Source of the DNA: Lachnospiraceae bacterium
GTDB lineage: Bacteria > Bacillota > Clostridia > Lachnospirales > Lachnospiraceae
Length of the DNA: 64,000 nt
Direction: 5' to 3'
Assembly (NCBI GenBank): GCA_021202335.1
Contig: JAJQDE010000027.1
Location: forward strand, 31,989-95,988
This document shows, in pieces, positions 9,672-18,083 of this stretch. The position numbers and the translations under genes are program-made. A model generated the notes under the pieces. It was given only the letters and a program-made list of their open reading frames with translations, did no database searches and was not told the DNA's origin. Position 1 is the first letter of the stretch. The number at the start of each line of letters is the position of its first letter.

Positions 9672-9932
9672 ATGGGTAAGAATGTTACATTACAAGTGCG
9701 TATGGATGCTGATGTTAAAGAGAAAGCGGAGCTTTTATATAAACGTTTGGGAACATCCTTGGAAGAAGCAGTAAGAATGTTTGCTGTTCAGAGCTTGGAG
9801 GATAATACCCTGCCATTGGCGTTATATAAAAATAAAAGATGTGAAAGGATTTGAATCGCTGCCGGTGAAATTAATGTGCCTGATGAAATTGATTTTTGCA
9901 ACGATGAGATAGAGAATTTATTTAATATGTGA
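9672..9932 (+). pseudogene. RelB/DinJ-type antitoxin, frameshifted
   Basis: ATG 9672 opens a ribbon-helix-helix N-terminus (NVTLQVRMDADVKEKAE...LGTSLEEAVRMF) typical of DinJ/RelB antitoxins, but the frame stops after KNKRCERI at 9854. The expected C-terminal part continues in the other frames: first IKDVKGFESLP, then AAGEINVPDEIDFCNDEIE ending at TGA 9932. At least two indels therefore separate the pieces. No RelE/YafQ toxin follows; the next short frame does not resemble one. It is a decayed orphan antitoxin. The start has a GCGGAGCG site, and a TTGACA promoter with a dyad precedes it. Confidence 0.75.
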
Positions 9933-10086
9933 TAGAGGAATATAGCATGAAATGTATGTATAGTCTAAACACTTTGATATACGGCAATCAGATAAAACAC
10001 ACTTTTTTCACAAAATAAACTTGTTTTGGACACAATTGTCTTGTATCATAATAATTGTTAACAGAAACACCCTTTCCCTTTTTAGA

Positions 10087-10114
10087 CCCCGGTTCCCCGC
10101 CGGGGCCTTTTTTA
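10087..10114 (+). terminator. intrinsic terminator
   Basis: CCCCGG and CCGGGG pair around TTCCCCG, followed by CCTTTTTTAT. It is oriented to end plus-strand transcription from the antitoxin remnant. 9933-10086 holds no gene I can support. Confidence 0.75.
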
Positions 10115-10120
10115 TCGTAT

Positions 10121-10137
10121 ATGTGCCAACGGCACAT
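10121..10137. repeat. short hairpin of the dispersed AATGTGCC family
   Basis: ATGTGCC-AAC-GGCACAT is a perfect 7-bp stem. The same motif recurs with other loops at 1316 (half), 22389-22409 and 22515-22539. Confidence 0.55.
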
Positions 10138-10146
10138 TCTTTATCC

Positions 10147-11259
10147 CTATCCCTCCAGCGCCGCAATGTCGCGCAGATACCCGGGAACCTGCAAATGCTG
10201 CGGGCAGTTTTTCACGCATTTTCCGCAGGCAATGCAGTCTGACGCGCGCCCCTTGCCAAAGGTAATGCGCTCGTGATACATTTTTGAAAAGTTCCCGTTT
10301 ATTTTATAATTGTTATAAAGCCCGAAAAGCCCCGGAATGGCAATATTTTTAGGGCATACCTCCATGCAGTAGCCGCACGAGGTGCAGGGAATTGACGTCC
10401 TTTGATTTATAAGCTCCACAATCTCCGCCAAAAGCTCCCTTTCCTTCCCGTCCAAGGGCTGCGGGTCGTCCATCGTCCTGATATTTTCCGCCACCTGCGC
10501 CGCGCTGCTCATTCCGCTCAGCACCATCATCACGTTGTCAAGCCCCGCCGCAAACCTAAGCGCATACGAAGCGGCGGACACGCCCGGTCCGTGCTGCTCC
10601 AAAAGCGCCTGTGCCGCCTCGGGAAGCGCCGCGAGGGTTCCGCCCTTTACAGGCTCCATGACAATCACCGGCTTTTTGTGCGCCGCCGCTGTTTCATAGC
10701 ATTTTCGCGACTGTATAATCTCGTTTTCCCAGTCAAGATAATTAATCTGGAGCTGCACAAAATCCACCTCGGGGTGCGCAGTCAATATCCCGTCAAGCGT
10801 TTCGGCATCGTCGTGGAAGGAAAAGCCAAAGTTCCTGATTTTCCCCTCCTCCTTCTTTTTCATCGCAAATGTAAAGCCGTCAAGCTCCTTCGTCTTTTTG
10901 TATCTGTCCTTACCCATATTGTGCATGAGATAATAGTCGAAATATTCCACACCGGTGCGCTCAAGCTGCCTCTCAAAATACACCGGGTACTCGTCCGCCG
11001 ACTTGACAATCACCGTCGGCATCTTATCCGCAAGGATATAGCTGTCCCTGTCGTATCTCTCCACGAGCGCCTTTTTAAGCGCGCCCTCCGAACATTCATT
11101 ATGATACAGATACGCGGTGTCAAAATAGCAAAAGCCCGCCTGCATGAACAAATCCACCATTTTATTCAGTTCTTCATAATCAATCGATGTCTTATCCTCC
11201 GGATTGGTAAGCGGCAGACGCATCGCCCCAAAGCCCAGTTTTTTTATTTTTCCAGCCAA
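10147..11259 (-). CDS. aldo/keto reductase with C-terminal two-cluster ferredoxin domain
   Basis: The 370-residue protein has an aldo/keto reductase barrel (about 1-280) with the catalytic tetrad Asp47, Tyr52, Lys79 and His113. A bacterial ferredoxin-like tail follows, with CTSCGYCMEVCP and CIACGKCVKNCP, each able to bind a 4Fe-4S cluster. This architecture is common in anaerobes; the physiological substrate and electron partner are unknown. The first 16 bases overlap the end of murF, so the gene is translationally coupled to the cell-wall genes. It is the last gene of that run; no clear minus-strand terminator is visible after it. Confidence 0.88.
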   Translation of the reverse strand: MAGKIKKLGFGAMRLPLTNPEDKTSIDYEELNKMVDLFMQAGFCYFDTAYLYHNECSEGALKKALVERYDRDSYILADKMPTVIVKSADEYPVYFERQLERTGVEYFDYYLMHNMGKDRYKKTKELDGFTFAMKKKEEGKIRNFGFSFHDDAETLDGILTAHPEVDFVQLQINYLDWENEIIQSRKCYETAAAHKKPVIVMEPVKGGTLAALPEAAQALLEQHGPGVSAASYALRFAAGLDNVMMVLSGMSSAAQVAENIRTMDDPQPLDGKERELLAEIVELINQRTSIPCTSCGYCMEVCPKNIAIPGLFGLYNNYKINGNFSKMYHERITFGKGRASDCIACGKCVKNCPQHLQVPGYLRDIAALEG

Positions 11260-12644
11260 GCCACAACCTCCTCAAAATGCATCCCGTGCGATGCCTTAAC
11301 AAGCACCGTGTCTTTTTCGTTTAAAATGCCTTCAAACCCGTCAAGCGCAGACTCCTTATCCTCGAAGTAATACACGCTCATGCCCTCATTTTTCGCGCTA
11401 AGCGCAGCCTCGTACATGCTTCTGCACAAATCCCCCACGCAGATAAGAACCTGTATTTCAAGCCCCGCCGCATAGCTTCCCACCTGAGCGTGGAGCTGAC
11501 GCTCATTTTCCCCAAGCTCAAACATATCGCCCAAAACCGCCACCCGGCGCGGGCTTACTGCCAAATCCGACAGGTTGAGTAAATCCAGCGCCGCCTTCAC
11601 CGACACCGGATTTGCGTTGTAGCAGTCGTCAATCACGGTAAATCGCTCCCCATGTATAATATTGCTCCTGCCTCCAACAGACTGCACAGCTTCAATTCCC
11701 CGCCTTATCTGCTCCGCATCCAGCCCGAGCAGCGCACCGACTGCTGCCGCCGCAAGCGCATTGTAAACCATATGCGCGCCCGGAATTGGAATTTCCGCCC
11801 GAAAATCACTTTTTAGCTGCGGCGTGTTGATATGTATTGCCACGCTGCTGCCGTCAAGCCCTCTATTTTCGTATCCATCCGCATAAACGGCGCACCTGCT
11901 GCCGTCAAGCCCGAAAAACAGCGGCTCCCCGCCGCGCACCTGCGTCACCGACGCAAGCCTGTCGTCGTCGCCGTTCAGGCAGACGCGCCCGTTTTCTTTC
12001 ATAAAATCAAAAATTTCCGTCTTTGCCTTCAATATCCCGTCGCGCGTGCCCAATTTTTCAAGATGGCACTGACCGATATTGGTTATGACACAGATGTCAG
12101 GCTTTGCGATTTTGCTGAGCCTGTGCATCTCGCCGAAATCGCTTATCCCCATCTCAAGCACCGCCGCCTCGCAGTCCTGCGAAAGTCCCAGCACCGTAAG
12201 CGGAAGCCCTACCTCATTGTTGAAATTGCCTTCCGTTTTCTGCACCCGATAGCCCTGCGCAAGCACTGACGCCGTAAATTCCTTTGTGCCTGTCTTGCCG
12301 ACGCTCCCCGTGATGCCGACCACCCTCGTGTCAAGTCCGCTCAGATAAAACTCCGCCATGTCCTTCAGCGCCTGAAAGCTGTCCTTCACAAGAATATACG
12401 CGCCCTTTGGATTTTCCGGAGCCTTTTCGCACACCACGCCAAGCGCTCCCTTCTCAAAAGCGCTGTCTATGAAGCTGTGCCCGTCCACGCGCGCACCCGG
12501 CGCGGCGATAAACACAAAGCCCTTTTGCACCTTCCTTGAATCAATCGTCACGCCGAGCGCTTCCGGCGCGTCGGATGCCGCGGCTTCCATATAGAGCGTG
12601 CCGCCCACAGCCTCCGCAATATTTTTAAGCGTCATGTTCTTCAT
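11244..12644 (-). CDS. murF: UDP-N-acetylmuramoyl-tripeptide--D-alanyl-D-alanine ligase MurF
   Basis: The 466-residue cytoplasmic Mur ligase adds D-Ala-D-Ala to UDP-MurNAc-tripeptide with ATP. The N-terminal UDP-binding domain has GVTIDSRKVQKGFVFIA. The ATP loop GITGSVGKTGTKEF spans 110-123. The central domain has CVITNIGQCHLEKLG and VIDDCYNANPVS, and the C-terminal domain has VAVLGDMFELGE. Its ATG overlaps the ddl stop codon as ATGA (12641-12644), and the two enzymes act in sequence, so joint translation makes sense. Length is normal for the family. Confidence 0.95.
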   Translation of the reverse strand: MKNMTLKNIAEAVGGTLYMEAAASDAPEALGVTIDSRKVQKGFVFIAAPGARVDGHSFIDSAFEKGALGVVCEKAPENPKGAYILVKDSFQALKDMAEFYLSGLDTRVVGITGSVGKTGTKEFTASVLAQGYRVQKTEGNFNNEVGLPLTVLGLSQDCEAAVLEMGISDFGEMHRLSKIAKPDICVITNIGQCHLEKLGTRDGILKAKTEIFDFMKENGRVCLNGDDDRLASVTQVRGGEPLFFGLDGSRCAVYADGYENRGLDGSSVAIHINTPQLKSDFRAEIPIPGAHMVYNALAAAAVGALLGLDAEQIRRGIEAVQSVGGRSNIIHGERFTVIDDCYNANPVSVKAALDLLNLSDLAVSPRRVAVLGDMFELGENERQLHAQVGSYAAGLEIQVLICVGDLCRSMYEAALSAKNEGMSVYYFEDKESALDGFEGILNEKDTVLVKASHGMHFEEVVAWLEK

Positions 12645-13729
12645 AGCTGCTCCATTTCCGATGCCCTTTGCGCACCCTCATATTTTTTCATCGAAATATC
12701 AATAATCCTTTGGCAGAGCGCGGGGAAATCAATTCCTACGGCAGCCGCCTCCTGCGGCAGAAGCGACGTGGGCGTCATCCCGGGCAGTGTGTTTGCCTCA
12801 AGACAATAGAAATTTAAGCTTTTATCCATGCGGAAGTCCATGCGCGCGTAGGTTTTCAGGCGCAGCGCCCTGTAAACGGATTCCGCGCACGACTGCATCG
12901 CTCCCGCCACGTTTGCGTCCAACTGCGCGGGGCAGGTTTCCACGGTGGAGCCCGCCTGATATTTATTTTTGTAGTCATAAAAGCCGACCTTAGGCGCTAT
13001 CTCTATAATCGGAAGCGCCTTGCCGTCCATCACGCCGATGGAAAATTCCCGCCCCTCTATGTACTGCTCGATAATCACCCTGTTTTCAAGCTCAAACGCC
13101 TTATCGAGCGCGGCTTCAAGCTCCTTCCTGTCATGCGCGATATACACGCCCACGCTGGAGCCGCCGCGGCTTACCTTCGCGATGCACGGATAAATGTTCC
13201 ACATATCCGCCATGCCCCTTTCGCTTCGCGTAACGACAATTCCCTTCGGCGTGGGAATTTTAAATCTTTCAAACAGCTCCTTTGAAATTGCCTTATCCAT
13301 GGCGAGCGCGCTCGAAAGATAATCCGTGCCCGTGTACTTAATATCGAGAAGGTCAAACATTGCCTGCACCTTTCCGTCCTCGCCGTTCTCGCCGTGGAGC
13401 GCCAAAAAGACGATGTCCGCCTGTCTGCATATTTCTATAACGTTCGGTCCGACCGCAACGTTCACCCCGAACGCGCACTCAGGATTTTCCCCTCGCATAG
13501 CCTTAACCGCGCTGATATCCGGATTGACTTCCGAAATGGCGCCAAAGCCCTCTCCCCAGTCGCGCTCCGTTTCAAATATATTGTCCGCTCTGCCCAGACA
13601 GCCCATGTACATATCCAAAAGCACAAGACGATGCCCTTTCCCCAAAAGCGCCTGATAAATCATTTTTCCCGTCACAAGGGAAACATCCCTCTCCGTGCTT
13701 ATTCCGCCTGCCAATATCACAATATTCAT
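12641..13729 (-). CDS. ddl: D-alanine--D-alanine ligase
   Basis: The 362-residue ATP-grasp enzyme joins two D-alanines for the peptidoglycan precursor. It starts with the family motif VILAGGISTERDVS, carries LALHGENGEDGKVQ, GGSSVGVY and IEQYIEGREFS, and ends the active site with EANTLPGMTPTSLLP. An upstream in-frame ATG at 13741 overlaps the ATGAGGA ribosome site, so ATG 13729 is preferred. The insert between about residues 50 and 75 and the total length fit the longer Ddl type. It is followed by murF with a 4-base overlap. Confidence 0.94.
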   Translation of the reverse strand: MNIVILAGGISTERDVSLVTGKMIYQALLGKGHRLVLLDMYMGCLGRADNIFETERDWGEGFGAISEVNPDISAVKAMRGENPECAFGVNVAVGPNVIEICRQADIVFLALHGENGEDGKVQAMFDLLDIKYTGTDYLSSALAMDKAISKELFERFKIPTPKGIVVTRSERGMADMWNIYPCIAKVSRGGSSVGVYIAHDRKELEAALDKAFELENRVIIEQYIEGREFSIGVMDGKALPIIEIAPKVGFYDYKNKYQAGSTVETCPAQLDANVAGAMQSCAESVYRALRLKTYARMDFRMDKSLNFYCLEANTLPGMTPTSLLPQEAAAVGIDFPALCQRIIDISMKKYEGAQRASEMEQL

Positions 13730-13771
13730 AATAATCCTCATTTCTATTCATTCCTGCTCAAACCCGTGAAT

Positions 13772-15184
13772 TCAGTATGAGCTGCTTTCCATATCAGTTA
13801 AGTTGTTGAGCTTGTCGCTCATTCCAAAAATCAAAATCGCGTTCCACTCAAGGCTTCTCTTTGACGTGTCCGGAAGCTCCGCCCATGCGCCGCTCCCGTC
13901 GATATAGCCTGTGCCGCTCTCGTTAAGCCCGCCCATATATTGTATGGTATTCTCAATCAGCTCCGTGTATTCCTTGCTCGGAGTGATATAATTTACAAAG
14001 CTTAAAAGCAGCAGCATATCCAAGCTGCCGGAAACGGTGCGCTCTCCGGTTCCGAAAAATACATCGTTTTTTGCTTCCCCGCAAAGCCCCTCGTCATAAT
14101 CCGTCAAATCCTTCATAATATATGTACACAAATCCCTGTCCGCATTCCGCTCCGCGTTCAAATACGCAAGCACGCCGTAAAACACAAAACGGCTGTCGGA
14201 ATAGCCGCCGGTTTTCCCCGTCAGAAATTCCTCCGCAAGCTGTTTATATTCCTCGCCTGACTCCGCCTTAAAAAGCTGCGCGGCAGCATAAAAGCGGGCG
14301 CAGCCTTTAGCGTCCGTGTCACATTCCTGACACTCGAGCCACTCCCACGCCCTGTAAGACGCCTCCCGGTATTCCTTCGCCACACTCTCCTCATACTTTC
14401 CAAAGGTGTCCCTGCTCATCATCATAATGCCGCAAAAGGCTGCCGTCGCCTCATAATCGCCGTAAAGGCTCCCGTCCTCGCCCTGCTGCGCCAAAAGCAG
14501 GCTTGCAAAATACAAAAGCTGCGTCACAAGCTGCTTATCGCCGTCGTCAAAATGCAGATACGCCTCCTCAAAAAGCGAGCCGCTGCACTGCATCGCATAC
14601 ATGAGCACATGCATACCAAAGCTCGTGCTGCATACCCACTCCGCGTCCTGCGCAATCGGCACCTCACCCACGTTTTTAAGCAGACCGATAAACATTTTCT
14701 CGTAGCCGTCCTGCAAAATCTCAAACGGATATGACTGCCCGATAATATCCGTTTCTATGTAATAAGTCCCCGGCTCCGTCAGCCTTGAAAAGTCGCCCTT
14801 GCTCAGATAATTTCCGCTTAACGCGTCGACGCTCCCCTTCTCAATCCTTCCCGTGTACACGATTTCCCCGTCCGATTGGCGGATTACATGAAATTCGCTC
14901 CCGATGCGCTCACCCAAAAACACCGCGCTCTTATCCCGGTCGGAAATATAACCTGCCCTGTTTACAAAAACCTTAGAATCGCTCACGGGCAATTCAACTC
15001 CCGCGCTCGTCAAAACAGCGCCAAAGGCTTCCTCGCGCCCTAAAAGCGACTGCCCGGCGTAAGTCTGCTCCTGCCGGGCAGCGCTCTGCGCGTTATCCTG
15101 TTCCGCCGCTTTGCTGCAGCCTTCAAGCGCCGTCACCAAAGCCATACACACAGCCATAAGCCTTATTTGATATCGTTTTTTCAT
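13772..15184 (-). CDS. lipoprotein with cellulase Ig-like and GH9-like domains, probably non-catalytic
   Basis: The 470-residue exported lipoprotein has lipobox ALEGC near residue 23. Residues about 65-160 form an Ig-like cellulase N-domain (FVNRAGYISDRDKSAVFLG, EPGTYYIET). The rest is an alpha-helical toroid like GH9. The usual GH9 DAGD nucleophile/base motif is not seen. At the C-terminus SLEWNAILIF resembles the GH9 region with the acid Glu. I therefore think it binds sugar or wall polymer, or has changed activity. It lies between an amidohydrolase and ddl and is read with them. A GH9 hydrolase with shifted catalytic residues cannot be excluded. Confidence 0.6.
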   Translation of the reverse strand: MKKRYQIRLMAVCMALVTALEGCSKAAEQDNAQSAARQEQTYAGQSLLGREEAFGAVLTSAGVELPVSDSKVFVNRAGYISDRDKSAVFLGERIGSEFHVIRQSDGEIVYTGRIEKGSVDALSGNYLSKGDFSRLTEPGTYYIETDIIGQSYPFEILQDGYEKMFIGLLKNVGEVPIAQDAEWVCSTSFGMHVLMYAMQCSGSLFEEAYLHFDDGDKQLVTQLLYFASLLLAQQGEDGSLYGDYEATAAFCGIMMMSRDTFGKYEESVAKEYREASYRAWEWLECQECDTDAKGCARFYAAAQLFKAESGEEYKQLAEEFLTGKTGGYSDSRFVFYGVLAYLNAERNADRDLCTYIMKDLTDYDEGLCGEAKNDVFFGTGERTVSGSLDMLLLLSFVNYITPSKEYTELIENTIQYMGGLNESGTGYIDGSGAWAELPDTSKRSLEWNAILIFGMSDKLNNLTDMESSSY

Positions 15185-15226
15185 CCCTGCCCCCGATTTT
15201 CAGCCGTAAAAATTTTCACTACTATT

Positions 15227-16384
15227 TTACACGCATTTCCCCGCCCTGTAAACCACTTTTCCGTCTATAATTGTCATAAGCGTTTTAGTAAAGGTTTCCA
15301 TGGGGTTGCCGTCAAATATGGCGATATCCGCGTCCTTTCCCGGCTCAATCGTGCCGACCCTGTCCGCCGTGCCGCATATCTTTGCCGCATGTATGGTCAT
15401 TGCCCGATATCCGTCCTCCAATGAAAGCCCCTGCTTTACCGACAGCCCGACGCACAGCGGCAGCGATTGAATGAGGGAAACGGGGTGGTCCGTCGTAATC
15501 GCCACCATAACGCCCGCATCCGCCAAAATCCCCGCTGTCTTAAACGCAACGTTCTGCACTTCGATTTTATTCCTTGTGGTAAGGTCAGGACCCACGACCG
15601 CAGGGTACCCTTCACGCGCCAGCTCCCTGGCAATCAGATGCCCCTCGCTGCAATGGTCAATCGTCATATTTAAATCAAATTCCCTGGCAATACGGATTGC
15701 CGTGAAAATATCATCGACGCGGTGCGCGTGTGCCTTTAATGGGATTTTTTTGTCAAAAACAGGCCGCCACGCCTCATAGTGCAGGCTGTACGCCGCCTTC
15801 CCCTGCTCATAATCCGAAAGGTACTGCCTTGCGCTCACAAGCTCGCTGCGGAGCATCCCCGCTATTGCCATGCGGGTCGCGGGAGAGGTGTTCATTCCCG
15901 CATAATTTGTTTTCGGATTTTCTCCAAAAGCCACCTTCATAGCGGAGGGCGACTTAACTATCAAATCGTCTATACGCCTCCCGCAGGTCTTTACCACGGC
16001 AAATTGGCCTCCGACAACATTAGAGCTGCCGGGACCGATATTTGCCGACGTAATACCTGCCCGCACCGCATCGGAAAATGCCGCGTCCATCGTGTTTATG
16101 GCGTCTATCGCGCGCAGCATCGGGGTGACGGGGCGCACTGTTTCGTTGCAGTCGTCGCCCTCCTTCCCCTTTTTTTCCTCCGTGATGCCCATATGGCAAT
16201 GAGCCTCAATAAGTCCGGGCATCAGCAAATGCCGGTTTACATCTATTATTTCGCAATCCGCAGACTCGGGAAGCTTAATTTCTCTTGACACCTCTGCTAT
16301 TTTACCGTCCCTTATAAGTACACAGCCCTCAAAGGTGCCCGCTTTAACCATGCTGCGGATTGTCGCATTTTTCAATAAAAGCAT
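15227..16384 (-). CDS. metal-dependent amidohydrolase
   Basis: The 385-residue cytoplasmic protein belongs to the urease/imidazolonepropionase-like amidohydrolase superfamily. It opens with the composite beta-domain (LLLKNATIRSM), then metal motif EAHCHMG, metal histidines in KAHAHR and DHCSEGH, and the catalytic Asp region ITTDHPVS. The C-terminal return of the beta-domain reads VGTIEPGKDADIAIFDG. The substrate is unknown; imidazolonepropionase and dipeptidase-type roles are both possible. It starts 7 bases after the SpoIIQ-like stop codon, so it is in that operon. Confidence 0.85.
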   Translation of the reverse strand: MLLLKNATIRSMVKAGTFEGCVLIRDGKIAEVSREIKLPESADCEIIDVNRHLLMPGLIEAHCHMGITEEKKGKEGDDCNETVRPVTPMLRAIDAINTMDAAFSDAVRAGITSANIGPGSSNVVGGQFAVVKTCGRRIDDLIVKSPSAMKVAFGENPKTNYAGMNTSPATRMAIAGMLRSELVSARQYLSDYEQGKAAYSLHYEAWRPVFDKKIPLKAHAHRVDDIFTAIRIAREFDLNMTIDHCSEGHLIARELAREGYPAVVGPDLTTRNKIEVQNVAFKTAGILADAGVMVAITTDHPVSLIQSLPLCVGLSVKQGLSLEDGYRAMTIHAAKICGTADRVGTIEPGKDADIAIFDGNPMETFTKTLMTIIDGKVVYRAGKCV

Positions 16385-16391
16385 GTGACTG

Positions 16392-17276
16392 CTAATCCTC
16401 CTGTCCGACCGATAAAGGATTTATCGGCGTCCCGTCCTTTGTCAGCTTGAAGTAGACATTAGAGCCTTCCTCGGAATAGTAAACGGTAGGCGCAGCCACC
16501 TTTCCCACCATATCTCCCTCAGACACTCTGTCCCCTGTTTCAACCGCTATATCGGTAAGCTGCCCGTAGGTAAGCTCATAGCCGTTACCCAAATCAAATA
16601 CAACAGTGTTTCCCGTCCGGGCATCATAGTAGACGTCCGTGACAATTCCTTCCGCCGCAGCCGTAATGACCGTTCCCTCCGCTGCCGCAAGGACAAGTGC
16701 CGGGCTGTATCGGTACTGCTGCATCGTTTCATAATATACAGCCTTGTCCATGCTGTAATCAATCAGCACCTCGCCGACTACGGGCAGCGTAAGCGCCTTA
16801 TCTCCGCTAAACGACACCGGCTCCTCCCGGGCTTCCTCACTCATATACACCGCCGCCTTGTCGGTGCCCTCAAGCGTGGTATTTTCGGTCAGAACGCTTG
16901 TCACGTTTCCCGAATTAACCTCCTTAAAGCCCGGTTCAACGTCCATATCATTGTTATCGCTTAAATCATACATGTCCTCCTTTGTGTCCGAAGCATTCTC
17001 AAACCGCGAATCCGCAAGCGATGTACTGCCTGACGGCTGCTCTGATGTCGCTTTTCCCGACACAAACCGCGTATCATCCGTTTCCTCCTGCGTGTCACTG
17101 TCATTTTCCTGCTCAAGCTTGGCAAAATCTATTTTGTTATCCTCAGCTTTTGTGCCGTTCCCCGCCGACAGGTATACGCCTGTAAGCGTAAGCGCAGACA
17201 GCACAAACACGGATGCAGCAATAATACTTAACCTTTCCTTCTGCAGGGCAGGACGCTTTTTATTACGTCTGTTCAT
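16392..17276 (-). CDS. spoIIQ: SpoIIQ-like M23/LytM protein with degenerate metal site
   Basis: The 294-residue protein has one N-terminal membrane segment (about 18-37), a long acidic extracytoplasmic linker and a C-terminal LytM fold (VLAAAEGTVITAAAEGIVTD ... GDMVGKVA ... NVYFKLTKDG). SpoIIQ sits in the forespore membrane and pairs with SpoIIIAH and, in Clostridia, assists SpoIID engulfment. The H-x3-D and H-x-H zinc ligands of active M23 enzymes are replaced (SPALVLAA, VYFKL), so it is predicted to be inactive as a peptidase, as in Bacillus SpoIIQ. It follows the SpoIID homologue by 81 bases, the usual clostridial pairing. ATG is preceded by GGAGG. Confidence 0.75.
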   Translation of the reverse strand: MNRRNKKRPALQKERLSIIAASVFVLSALTLTGVYLSAGNGTKAEDNKIDFAKLEQENDSDTQEETDDTRFVSGKATSEQPSGSTSLADSRFENASDTKEDMYDLSDNNDMDVEPGFKEVNSGNVTSVLTENTTLEGTDKAAVYMSEEAREEPVSFSGDKALTLPVVGEVLIDYSMDKAVYYETMQQYRYSPALVLAAAEGTVITAAAEGIVTDVYYDARTGNTVVFDLGNGYELTYGQLTDIAVETGDRVSEGDMVGKVAAPTVYYSEEGSNVYFKLTKDGTPINPLSVGQED

Positions 17277-17357
17277 CCTCTACCTCCATTTCCGGCAAGC
17301 CGCGACTGCCTTTTCGGTCTGCCTGGAAATAGCATTGCCTCATTAGGAGGAGTTTAT

Positions 17358-18083
17358 TCACCTAATATTTGCCTGAAAAATCTTCCTTGCGGCGTCACTC
17401 TGACGCGTTTCATATATCTCTATTGATATATCCGTGGATGTTTCAACATAAAAATATTTTAAAATTTCATAAAAATCCATGCCGTCCTTGGCCAAAAGGT
17501 ATGCAAAATTAAGCGAAAATCCGACGCCCTCGCCTGCCTCACCTACAAACATGCTGCTCTGCGAGGAGGTAAAAAACGGAGCCGCGATTACCTTCTTCTC
17601 ATTCGTAATCACAGCTCCATATGTATATTTTACGGCTTCCTCTATTTCGCTCTTTTTTGCGCTGTCCTCCTCCGCGTCAGTCAGATACCTGACTTGAAGC
17701 CCCGTATCGTCAAAATCAAGGCTTTCGGGGCAGCCCTCGGATTCCCACACATATACCAGATTGGTTCTGAGCACAATCGCCAGCGCCCTTAAATATTCCT
17801 GCCTGAAATCATGCGCCAAGCCGGACGAAGCCTCCGCAAGGGCGCCGCCCCCGATAAAATCAATCTCCTCCGGAAGCTGCGCCGCAGCCATAAGCTCCAC
17901 AGCCTCCTCAGGTGAGTATCGGAAATCGCCTCTGCTCTCATGAACGATTACCGTAAATCCCCAATCCGGGATATCCTCGTCATTTTCCGCCCCACGGCGC
18001 CAAATATCGGTCGGCTTCACCAAAAGCGCCGCTGTTATCGGCAGGGCAAGCACGATAATAAACACCATTAAAAACCTTTTCAT
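17358..18083 (-). CDS. spoIID: SpoIID-like lytic transglycosylase
   Basis: The 241-residue protein has an N-terminal membrane anchor (about 4-22) and a SpoIID/LytB domain. FRQEYLRALAIVLRT aligns with the SpoIID core FELEALKAQALAART, which places the catalytic Glu at residue 96. AVITNEKKVIAAPFFTSSQS and GVGFSLNFAYLLAKDGMDFY match the later family motifs. It is shorter and more diverged than typical SpoIID (about 300-340 residues). Its ATG overlaps the stop of the membrane acyltransferase as ATGA, so it is expressed with wall-modifying genes. I saw no convincing sporulation sigma promoter before it. Confidence 0.72.
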   Translation of the reverse strand: MKRFLMVFIIVLALPITAALLVKPTDIWRRGAENDEDIPDWGFTVIVHESRGDFRYSPEEAVELMAAAQLPEEIDFIGGGALAEASSGLAHDFRQEYLRALAIVLRTNLVYVWESEGCPESLDFDDTGLQVRYLTDAEEDSAKKSEIEEAVKYTYGAVITNEKKVIAAPFFTSSQSSMFVGEAGEGVGFSLNFAYLLAKDGMDFYEILKYFYVETSTDISIEIYETRQSDAARKIFQANIR

